From Chlamydomonas sphaeroides (lineage: Eukaryota > Chlorophyta > Chlorophyceae > Chlamydomonadales > Chlamydomonadaceae): a DNA stretch of 37,931 nt. A program made the translations under genes and the position numbers. Shown here piece by piece: positions 11,392 to 21,456 of this stretch (position 1 is the first letter of the stretch; every line of letters begins with the position of its first letter). The notes below the pieces were generated by a model. The model made no database searches, was not told the DNA's origin, and worked only from the letters and a program-made list of their open reading frames with translations. The stretch is from the NCBI GenBank assembly GCA_001662425.1, contig BDDC01000718.1, forward strand, positions 3,391-41,321, written 5' to 3'.

Positions 11392-12633
11392 GGTGGGGCG
11401 GGCTATGACGTTGTCCGCCCCGAGACGAAAGCGGGACGCGTGTCGTTATTCAGATATTCTGCAGGGTAGCGCTTGCGCTGCGCCACGCTATTGTCCCACG
11501 GCCGAATGTGCCAAAAGCGCCCCACGAAGAGCAGTGCAAACCAAGCTCATACCCGTGCAACATAGGCATCGTAGTTATCCGCCATGCAGACGTCCCTAGA
11601 GCATCAGCTTGGCAATTGCTGCACACATTGCTGACCAACACTTTGCGTCACTGTGTCCTCTTATGTGTTCTCGTGCTATATCGGTACTTATTCAGTCGAG
11701 GTGAAGTCAGCACGCGTACTACACAGCGCGCGGTGAGAAGGCGTCTGGCAGAACTTCTCTTTTCATGGCTTGTCCTGGGGTTTTATTATACTTAGGAAGC
11801 AATTCTTTACAGTAAGCAGGGCCACTACAATGCATTCTGTGTGTGTCGTACGGGTTTCCGCTAGGGGACTTCCGCTAAAAGTCCAGGCAGCGTGGCAGGC
11901 GTGCTACAAGGGCAAAGGCCACAAGCGTATTGTCTCCTCCAGATGTCTTCTTGCATGAGGACCTGGCAGCGCATGGCACGCGGTGGCAGTGCCCCTTCCC
12001 GCAAACCCCCGCCCCCCCCCGTAACCACCCCTCGCCACCTTCCCCGGCCTGACATCATTATGTCGAAGTATGCGGCGTCGTTAGTCGCACGCCTTCGCAG
12101 GCTTTATCTGGCTCTGTCGTCTTGCCCTGCCGCATCCTAACACCCTGGATGGCGCTCTGCTCCGCCTGACTACCCTGCGGAAGTGATAAGGAGTGAACGT
12201 GAGTGAATGACAGGGACCAAAAAAGCGAAAATACGCGAAGGCAGCACGGTATCTGGCGCTCACGGGCCAAGAAAGCCGGCCCCTGGAAACAATGTATTAC
12301 CCGAGCGTAGCCGTCTTGAAAGTTGTGGCCGCCACACGGAATGGGTAGTCGGTGACGGCGTTGACGTGTACCGCTGCGCGCCGCGACAAGTGAAGCCACC
12401 GGCCTCGGCTCGCGCTAGCGAGGCTAAGCTACTGCACCCCGCAACCCCAATGCAGACCTGGGAGGAAGGACGGAGCCCCTGCACACGTCAACCGCTGCCG
12501 TACAGTGCTTTGCTGGGCGCGAGGATCTTTCCGCAGACTGCTTGTGGAATTCGGCTAGCTACTCTCAAGGCCTTGTCGCACCGAAACAGCTACCAACGAC
12601 AGCTATACGCACAAGGGGCACAAGCGCACAAGG
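11392..12633. other. divergent intergenic region upstream of ALDH
   Basis: The genes on either side point away from this 1.24-kb stretch, so both promoters should lie here. It contains less GC-rich patches (around 11640-11700 and 11760-11840, with ttttattatac near 11780) and a short poly-C run near 12010. I found no gene in it; open frames look like GC-driven chance reading frames. A non-coding first exon of either neighbour could be here. Confidence 0.5.
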
Positions 12634-15600
12634 ATGGCTTCGGCGTTGGTCAGCCTGCGTTCGCGCGCCAGGCCGCTGCTGAAGCTGCTTACTGTTGGCG
12701 CAGGCGCACCGCGGTACCTGGCAAGCGCTGCTCAGCCGGTAAGGGTTGGTCTCCATGCAAAGCTTCTGTGCCGGAAGGATGTCCCTACTTCACATCTGCC
12801 CCGCAGGCGTATGCCGAGAGTGAGGAAAAGGCTATCGGTTACGCCAAGAAGCTCCCGAGCCAGGTTGGGCGCGTTCGACTCCGACTCCAGCTCAGCATGC
12901 GTCGTCGTTAGATCCGCACCACCTCGTCCGCTTGCCCACTGCCCAGCGCCGCCGTCAGAAATCAACAGGATGCGTTGTTGCGATGCATGTGTTTTGCCGT
13001 CGACCGACCGTGCCTTCCCCCAACAACCACCGTCTTCCCCCGCTTTCCTCACTTCATCCCACACGGCAGCTCTTCATCGGCGGCAAATGGGTCACCGCTG
13101 CCGCCGGCCGCACGATGCCCGTCGTTGACCCGCGCACCGAGCAGGCACGTAGGGGGCTCCCAGGCGTGCATGGAGTGGGGGTGGGGTTGCGGCGGCGGGG
13201 CAACCGCTCTCGCGGCTGCACGGACCTCTGCCGAAGCCCCGGCTGGCGCTGTTGCCCCGCAGCCCATTGTGCACGTGGCCGAGGGCGACGCTGCTGACGT
13301 GGACAAGGCCGTCGCCGCCGCCCGCCGCGCCTTCGACTCGGGCCCCTGGCCGCGCATGACCGGCAAGGTGCGGCGCGCTACCGCACAGCCCAACCTGTGG
13401 AGCCCACCTCCACCCACCCCTGGCCGCCGGTCTCCTGCCGGCCTCAAGCCCGCCAAGACCACCCGGGCCAACCCACGCAAGCGCGGTCTCTGCCGCTGTG
13501 GGCCCGCCGCTGCGCCCCGTCCCCTACCCACCATGCACGCCCCTCGCCCTGGCCCTAGGCGGCGCCCGCTGTCGCCGTTACGATTATATTGGCTGTGCGA
13601 CTACCGTGAAGATAGGTCGTACGGCTAGGTTATCCAGAGCCCACCTTGGCTCATCCCCCGATCAACCCTGTCAGGAGCGCGGCCGGCTGCTGTACAAGCT
13701 GGCGGACGCCATGGAGGCCAACCGCGAGGAGCTGGCGGCGCTGGAGACGCTGGACAACGGCAAGGTGCGGCGGAGGCGGCGGGCGGCCAAGGGGGGCGAG
13801 GGGGCCAAGGGCGACAGCAGTCGGAAAGGGGGGCCAGGGGTGCGCACGGAGGGCTCGAGGGGTGCACCCGCAGCCCTCTGGATCGCGACTGCGCAAGGGA
13901 GGGGGGTGCGGACCTGCCTCGGGCGCCGAGAGGGGCCGAGCAAGCCCCGGGGCTGTGAGGGCCCAGGGGTGGCCGTGCTGCTCCCTACCCCCCTGACCGA
14001 CGTGTGCGCGCCCACGCCTCCCCCCGGGGCCGGCTCCCGCAGCCGCTGTTCTATAGCCGCGCTGCCGACGTGCCGCTGTCCATCGACCACTTCCGGTGCG
14101 GCCGGGGGCGGGGCTGGCTGTCGCGGCGCCCGCTGTCGCACCGCACGGCTGCAGGGGCGCCAGGGCTCGGCCCCGCTGGGCTCACCTGCACCGGGCCCCA
14201 CCGTCGTGCCCACCGCACCGGCACCCGCTGCCTGCCGGGCCCGACGCGCTGACCCGCAGCTACTATGCGGGCTGGGCGGACAAGATCCACGGCAAGACCA
14301 TCCCCGTGGACGGCCCCTTCATGGTGCGGGGCGTGTGGGCCACGGGGCGGGGCAGCGCAGCGCGACAAGCGAGGGGCGGGCGGGGGGAAGTGAGGCACAG
14401 CAGGGCAACCGTGCTGGCGGCACGTGTTGTGCAGAGCCACGTGCAGACTGACATCCCGGGACTAGGGTAGCGAGCCCCCTTGTCGCCCCCCGGCTCACAG
14501 CCTGCCCCCGCTCCCCCGTAGGCCTACACGTTCCACGAGCCCCTCGGCGTGGTGGGCCAGGTAAGGCCCCAGGGGCGCCGGCGGTTGCGGCTGTGTACCG
14601 AATGGGAGTAACGAACTAGCGCGAGTAGGGCGAGGGCGAAGGCCCGGGCCCAAAGCTGTAAGCGTCCCGCAGTGGTGGGGGCTGGGGAGTAGGGGGGCAG
14701 GCGCCGCTGCTGCCTAAGGGGGCATCCTGCAATGAGCGGGCAACAGGCGGAGGGCGCTCTTGCCGACAGGAAGTGGGGTGGGGCAGGTGCAGGGGTTCTG
14801 TTTTTCTCAGGAAGGAATGGCGCTGTGGCCTGGGGGGCCGCTCTCCGTAGCAGCGGGCATGCGGAGGTCACGAGAAGGGCGTGCAAGCCTTCGTCCTTGC
14901 TGCATCCTTGCACCTTGACCTGTGCCGCCCTCGCCTGCCGCTTCCTGGCTGCCGTGGCTGCTCGGCACGCGGGCGCCGGCCAGATCATGTGGGTACGGGC
15001 GCAGCCGTGGCGGCGCAGCGCCGGCGCAACCTGCGGGGCTGACCCTGACGCCTGGACTGTGCCGCTGACGCCCCGACTGCAACCCCGCCGCCCGCATGGC
15101 CCTTGCTTCACTCGGTCGCTCCACTCTTGTTCCTTAGTGAGTAACTTGTTCCTTAGTGAGTAACAACGCACCCGCGGCACCGCCGCTTCCTCTGCGCCAT
15201 CATCTGCTGCCGGGCCATGGAGGGCGCCGGGGGCGCAATCCGAGCAGTGCAGTAACGCCGTGTGCTCGTCCGCTCCGCTCCGGGGCCCGCCGCCCTCCCC
15301 CGCAGGCCCCTGGAACTTCCCCCTGCTGGTGAGCCCCCGTGCCGTAGCCCTCTGCGGCCGTCCCATGGCCGCGGCCCCGCAACCCACCCAACCTCAACCG
15401 CCGCGCCTCAGCCAGCGCTGGCCTGGGCTGCGCATCTCCTGCACGCACCCAAACCTTTGCCCCTCCCTCCACAGCCCCACCCCGCCCCCGGTGCTCCCCC
15501 TCTCCGCCTCGCCCCCTAGATGGCTGCCTGGAAGCTGGGCCCCGCACTGGCCGCGGGCAACACCGTGGTGCTTAAGCCCGCGGAGCAGACGCCCATGACG

Positions 15601-18600
15601 GCGCTGCGGCTGGCGCAGCTGGCGCAGGAGGTGCGGGAGCGCTGCGTCTGCGCACCCGGGGGGGGGGGTCTGGACAGGGCGCGTGGGGGCAGAGGGGTCC
15701 GGTGTCCGCGATGAGAGCGGCGTGCCGGGGGCGGGCTCCAGGGCATGCAGCCGGCGGGGCACTCGAGGCGGTGTGCAGGAGTCTCCGCAGGGGCCTGGGT
15801 ACTGACGGCGCGAGGGCCGTGCAGCCGAAGCGTGGGGTGCGCAGCCGGCGCCAGTGGCTGGCGGGGGCGGGGCTTCAGCCCTAGCCACCCTGCTGTTGGT
15901 GGCAGGGGCTGGCTCGCAGCACACCCACGCGAGCGCGCTCCTCCCCGGCCGCCCCAACATCTCTCCGCCCCTCCTCCCCGCCCCAACTCCAGGTGGGGCT
16001 GCCCGACGGAGTGCTCAATGTGGTGACGGGCTACGGCCCCACCGCGGGCGCCGCCGTTGCCACACACAAGGGCGTGGACAAGGTGCGGCCCGCACGCGGC
16101 CTAGGGCCCCCGGGGACACGCGCGGCCTAGGCCCCCGGGGACGGACGCGGCCCGGGGCGGGAGCAGCGCAGCCGCTGGCGCTGCAGCTCTGCTTGCGCCA
16201 CCCCCCTCGACGAGGAGGGTGCTAATTGGGGTTAGTTCTTGCGTGCACAGCCACCGCGCCGCCGCCCACCCGCCCGCAGACCGCCTTCACCGGCTCCACC
16301 GAGGTGGGCCGCCTGGTGGGCAAGGCCGCCGCCGAGTCGCTCAAGCCCTGCACCCTGGAGCTGGGCGGCAAGAGCCCCGTCATCGTCTGCCCCGACGTAG
16401 ACATCGGTGCGCGGCACGCGGGGCGCTGCGGCGGGGCTCACCGCGGCGCGGGCTGGCCGGAGAGGCAGGAGGGACGCCGAGATGCACGAGATGCACAGGG
16501 ACGCTGGCGCGTGCCTTTGTGACGCTTGACGCCTCCCCCCTCCCGCAGACAAGGCCGTGTCTGACGCCCACATGGCCCTCTTTTTCAACCACGGCGAGTG
16601 CGGGCCGTGTGCTGCTCTCTGCCAGGCAGCGGCAGGGTGGAGGGCGGCCGAACTGGCCGTGTCCTGGGCGACCGCCAGTCAGCGGTGGGCGGTGGGCGGC
16701 GATGCTGACGCTGTCCCGGGCGGCCGCGTCGTCCTGCCCGCAGGCCAGTGCTGCGCCGCCGGCTCGCGTGTGTTTGTGCACGAGGCCATTTACGACGAGT
16801 TCGTGGCCAAGAGCGCGGAGGCGGCCATGAAGCGGTAAGGCGGCGGCGGGCGTCCAGGAGCTGGATGAGGGGCCCGCCTGGTCCATAGCGCACGGCAGCA
16901 CCGGGGGTAGCCCGCTCAAGGCGGCCATGGAACCATGCGGGGCTCGAGGCGGCTCTGAAGCCCCGGTGAGGGGCCAGGGTTTCGGGGCTCCGAGGTGGTG
17001 CCGGCACTGGTGAGGGGCGCAGCACGGCGGGTGGCGTTTGCCCGTGTTGCGGGATTTGCGCCGCGGTCCACGATCTGGGGCCCCGCCCCGCCCTCCGCCC
17101 CTGGGCCGCCCGCAGCCGCGTGGGCGACCCCTTCAAGTCCGTGGACCAGGGCCCTCAGGTGGACTCGGACCAGTTCACCAAGGTGCTCGACTACATCGAC
17201 AGGTGGGGGGTAGCTGCGGTGCAAGTTACAGCTTCAGAAAGTAGGCCACGGGCGGCACCGGCGCGCACGCGGCCAGCTGCCGCCGTGCCCGGCCCCCGCA
17301 ACAAAGAAAACCGAAACCGCCTGGTGCCCGTCGGGGCATGCACAACGCCCTCTCGCCCCCGCCCTGGCACGGTCGGACGCACGCGCGCGTATGACAGCTC
17401 GCTTCACCCGCGGGTACAATCCCCCGCCCGCAGCGGCAAGCGCGAGGGCGCGCGGCTCATGTGCGGCGGCGGCCGCAGCGGCAGCCGGGGCTACTACGTC
17501 GAGCCCACGGGTGGGTGGTGAGGGGGCGGGGCAGTGCGCAGGTAAGGAACTCGCGAATGGGACGGTGTGGGTCGGGGTTGGCGCGAGGGCCACGCGGGAT
17601 GGTGATGAGGGGCCGGCTCACGGGCCTGCTGACCAGCTTCCGCTTACACCCGCTACGTGGATCCCAGGGGTGTGGGTGGGGGGGGCTGGGGATGACGCTG
17701 AGGCTATGCCAAGGGGCAGGCGCGTTGGGTCTGAGGCAGAGCAGCCAATGGCAGCAGGGCGGTGCAGCGGCAGGGCGGTGCAGCGGCAGGGGGGTGCAGC
17801 GGCAGGGGGGTGGCTGCGTGCGGCGCCGCTCACGACTGCATCGTTGCGCTCGCCTGGCAACCTGACTCTTGCGTGTGCCGTGGGCCGCAGTGTTTGCGGA
17901 CGTGCGCGACGACATGAAGATTGCGCGCGAGGAGATCTTCGGCCCCGTGCAGGCCATCATGAAGTGGAAGACCATCGACGAGGTGAGGCGCCGGGGCTGT
18001 GGGGATACAGGGGGGGGCTGTCGAGGTAAGGGGGCTGAGGGGGTATGCGGGGCTGTGGCTGCGGCACGACAGGGGTGGATGGCAGGCCGGGAGCGGGTAA
18101 TGCTGGCGGCGAGCGGTTGCGCAGCTACCAGACAGGCGCACCGGTATGTTCCGGCGGCCCAACCCGCCGCCTGAATCCCCCAGGTGATTGCGCGCGCCAA
18201 CGACACCAACTACGGCCTGGCCTCGGGCGTCTTCTCCACCAACATCAACACCATCAACACACTCACGCGCGCGCTGCGCGCCGGTAGGCCGGGGCCCGTG
18301 GGCACGGGCGCGCATGTACGGCATCTGTGGCAGTGCTGGCGGCCCCTGCTTCCGGGCAAGCTTGCTGCCGGGTGGGCGCTGCAGCTGTGCTCGCGGGGCA
18401 CGAGGTTGTCCGCACCCTCCTGCCCCGCGGCCCGGCCAGGCACCGTGTGGGTCAACTGCTACAACCTGTACGACAGCGCCGTACCCTTCGGCGGCTACAA
18501 GGTGCGAGCTCGTCACCGGCGTTGTGGCTGCCGGGGCCGCTCTGGCGTGCGGCCCTCAAGACATGCACGTCTACGCTGCCAGGGGGGGGGGGGTGCCAGC

Positions 18601-19150
18601 CGATCATGCGGAGCCGTGTCGTGCGCTGATGCCCGAGTATGCATCCGGACGCATCGCCCCCGCCGGCTTGATGCCTCTGCTTGCCCCCCGTCCTGCATTC
18701 TGGCCGGCGCAGGAGTCGGGCATCGGCCGCGAGAAGGGCGAGTACGCGCTGAGCAACTACACGCAGGTGGGGGGCCCCAGGGCCGAAGGGCAGGGGCGGG
18801 GCGGCACTGCCAGAGAGGGGCCGTGCGGTGGAGCGGTGGCCTCCCCCCTGTGGGTCAGAGAGGGGCCGTGCGGTGGAGCGCTGGCCCCCCCCCCTGTGGG
18901 TTACAGCGCATCAGCGCAGCTCCGAGGTGCCGCCGGTGCCTATCCGCTGCTGGTCCTCGGTAGCTACACCCGCGCCAACGCCCCTTGCTGCACACACCCC
19001 TCCCGTGCGCCATGGGCCCCCTTTCCCTACTGGGAGACCAGGCCGGGAAACTTGCCGTACAAGCTGCCGTACAAACCTGCGATGCATCCCCTGGCCCTGC
19101 CGCAGGTCAAGGCCGTCTACATGCCGCTGCAGTCGCCTGCCTGGCGCTGA
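12634..19150 (+). CDS. mitochondrial NAD+-dependent aldehyde dehydrogenase (ALDH2 type)
   Basis: Oxidises aldehydes such as acetaldehyde to acids with NAD+. Exons: 12634-12738, 12807-12863, 13070-13144, 13263-13367, 13675-13764, 14043-14095, 14260-14323, 14522-14560, [14984-14988], 15307-15328, 15520-15630, 15993-16082, 16280-16406, 16549-16593, 16744-16834, 17116-17202, 17434-17510, 17891-17982, 18184-18283, 18440-18501, 18713-18766, 19106-19150. This gives about 531 aa. MASALVSLRSRARPLLK is an Arg-rich, acid-free presequence, predicting the mitochondrial matrix. Catalytic residues in family order are Asn201 (PWNF), Glu299 (LELGGKSP) and Cys333 (GQCCAAGS). The C-terminus has GYKESGIGREKGEYAL. 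The Glu-Cys spacing of 34 equals that of human ALDH2 (268/302). Introns after 13144 and 16593 start with GC. The junction before PWNF is irregular (see the micro-exon entry). A second role, for example in fermentative acetate metabolism, is possible but not shown. Confidence 0.95.
14984..14988 (+). other. probable 5-nt micro-exon (ATCAT) of the ALDH gene
   Basis: Exon 8 ends in phase 0 at GVVGQ. The next recognisable exon reads PWNFPLL only in a frame that cannot follow directly: splicing 14560 to 15306 gives a frameshift and a TGA across the next junction. In the intron, cag ATCAT gtgggt offers a 5-nt exon. Joined to 15307 it restores the invariant GQIIPWNFP exactly. The cost is that the second intron would end in GG rather than AG (gcagg), or one base is extra in this assembly. 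Alternatives are a different micro-exon of length 3n+1, or a sequencing error. Confidence 0.45.
15127..15164. repeat. 19-bp perfect tandem duplication in ALDH intron
   Basis: Two perfect copies of ttgttccttagtgagtaac lie in the intron before the PWNF exon. Each copy contains an acceptor-like ttccttag and a donor-like gtaac three bases apart. I see no coding use for them. Confidence 0.85.
17758..17805. repeat. 16-bp tandem repeat, three copies, ALDH intron
   Basis: Three copies of ggcggtgcagcggcag (the third with one change) lie in the intron between exons 17434-17510 and 17891-17982. Simple intronic minisatellite. Confidence 0.8.
18811..18901. repeat. 45-46 bp tandem duplication in last ALDH intron
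   Basis: Two near-identical copies, each starting cagagaggggccgtgcggtg and ending ctgtgggt, differ by one substitution and by C-run length. They are intronic and non-coding. Confidence 0.85.
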
Positions 19151-21456
19151 GTGGCGCCTGGACATGTGGCGGATGAGGGGTGCGGACAGCGGTGCACTGG
19201 GTGCTGAGGGGTGCGGACAGCGGTGCACTGGGTGCTGCGTCAGGTAGCGTGGCGGATAGCAGAGGAAACGAGACCAGCGGCCGAGCAGCCGGTTGTGGCT
19301 GGGAGGCAGGCGCCAGCTGGGGCGGGCGTCGCGGTGTGGATGGCGGAGGAGGGGCCGCTGTGGGAGGGGCGGGTGTGTGAGGGGCCGCTGTGGGAGGGCC
19401 GGCAATGTGCGCTGCGAGGGGAGGCGTTGCTGCGGCGGAGCCCCCGCGGTGCGGTGTCGGAGGAGGTGGGGAGGTGCTAGAGTGGGCTGCAGCGCACACA
19501 GATGCAGCGAGGGCTGCGGCTCTGTTGGCTTATCGGCTTATCGGTACAACAACGCAGGTGCGGCGCTCACTGTCATTGCTCGATTAGGTTGCTGTTGCTG
19601 ATTGGTTGTGCAGGCTCCCGTGTTCCTTTCGGGGGGCTGGCAGGTATGGTGAGGGGGCGTAGTAGGAAGCACAGCAGGCGCAAAGCGCTAGGGCCTGGCT
19701 TTGCGTAGATACATTCTGTACGGGCCTTGCATGGGCCGTGTTCAGGCCGCCGGCCGTGTAGCATGCAATCCTCACCGTTCTGGGCCCGACCCCTGCCTTG
19801 CGCAGTGCTGCGCGCCGTACTCGACACCCGCAGCGGGCGGCGCCCTCCGGTCGAGCTCGCTCGCAACCCTGCGGGTCGGGCGGGGCGAGGGGACGGGGTG
19901 GGGGGGGAACAGCACCATCCCAGCAGCACCCCAGCACCACCCTCGCACCACCCTCGCACCCCAGCACTCCAGCGCGCATGCGTGCATGCGCATTCCGGCT
20001 GTCCAACAAGAGCTTACCGAGGCTGCGCGCAGCTGCAAACCGCCTAGCGCCCAGCGCCGTTCACACAGCCGCCGATCTCGCGCCCAGCATGCGGCTCCCC
20101 GCTCAAGGCCTGCCACGACCTGCCGCGCCAACCCCATTCCACAGGTTCGGTTCCCGTTGCGTTGGGTTGGGCTGGGGTGTCGTGGCCCCGCGCCAGTAGC
20201 AGTCAGCGGACCCCTTCAACATGCTTGGCTGGATAACGCGCCGTTACGCGCTCAGGTATGCCGCACAGCCGCACTCCTGTCTTCGGCCTTGTGGCCTGCC
20301 TGCCGTCACCTTTCATCCCAGACTACGCAGGAGATATCAATGAATTCACGTTTTCGCAGGTTACAGATTTTCCTTCTTTGACTTCGTTCTAGTTTATCAT
20401 TGACTGTGTGCAGCAGCCTCCAGCACCCCGCTCTCAGACAGCCCTTGCCTCGCTTCCGCCGCGGTCCGTGCTGCAGCTGCTGCCGACCGCTTCCTGCTGG
20501 CAGCCATGGCCGCGGCCGAGCTGCCTCCCCACGTGCGGCGCGCTTCTTGTGCAGTAGGCATGTACGGGGTTTCACTCGACTCGTGCGGTGTACTTCCTCC
20601 CAAAGTGCGGCGCGCTGCTGCCCAGCTGCCTGGCGAACGGCGAGCCGCGAGGTGCGGCTGCGCTTGGTTGGCGCGCTGGGCAAGGCGCTGGCGGTGTGGC
20701 GGAAGAGGTGCGCGTCCGGTGGCGGCGGCCTCACTGGCGTCTGCGGGTTCACCCTCAACAAGATCCTGCTGCACCTCGCGGCCTCCGTGCTGGCCACGGA
20801 TTCGGCCTGGCTGCTGCAGTCCGGTGACGGGGTGGACCACGCGGGGCCGGCCATCGCTCCAGCTTCCCATCTGTCTCTTCATTGCCGAGGAATAACTCCT
20901 TGTTACCGGTCAGGCACACCTCATATGCATGCACGTCGGCACGTCGGCACGGCGTCACGCGCACGCGCCGCCGCCTGCCCTGCCTCCCATGCCGCCCGCC
21001 GCATCTCCAGCAACGCCTAGAATGGGTGTGCCCCGCTACTTTCCTCGCAGCCACACGCCTGCACATCAATCTCCCCCGGCACACCCGCGCCCTCAGCCAT
21101 AGGCTGCCGCCGCCGTGACCCACGCCACTTGCGGCCCCCCCCGTCAGTGTCAGCGCCCCCTAGCTGCCTACAGTCGATGCTAAGCCAGGACACACGGGCT
21201 GTCGCAGCGGCGCTCGCCGCGCCAGCCCTGCGTCACGTACACGCGCCGCAGCACATGCGCGCGCCACCCCCCGTCACTCCACCGCCACCACGGCAGGTGG
21301 CGCCGATCCGCCTTCCAGATCACCGAATGGAAATGGGAGCAGCGGCGCAGCCGCCAGGCAGGGCCCATGCGCCTCGGCCGCGAGGCGCTGCGCACCGGCA
21401 CGAGGCTGCCAGGCCCTGGAAGCCCCGCCTTGAGGCGCGCCGCGCAAGGCTCCCGC
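19151..21456. other. unassigned region between ALDH and NDUFS8, possible gene remnants
   Basis: Both flanking genes end here, so this 2.3 kb should contain two 3' UTRs. There are repeats just after ALDH and a CACC-rich low-complexity patch near 19915-19970. A possible plus-strand start (ATG 20222, MLGWITRRYALR, then gtatgc) is followed by a pyrimidine-rich stretch and acceptor-like tgtgtgcag near 20405-20413. Downstream, 20506-20830 has gene-like frames (MAAAELPPHVRRA and LRLVGALGKALAVWRKR), but they lie in different frames and the phases do not join. I cannot assemble a gene. It may be a decayed or unrecognised one. Confidence 0.4.
19175..19236. repeat. 31-bp perfect tandem duplication just after the ALDH stop
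   Basis: Two identical copies starting gaggggtgcggacagcggtg lie within the presumed 3' UTR, 24 bases past the stop codon. A looser GC-rich repeat (ggggccgctgtgggagg, twice) follows near 19348-19400. Confidence 0.8.
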
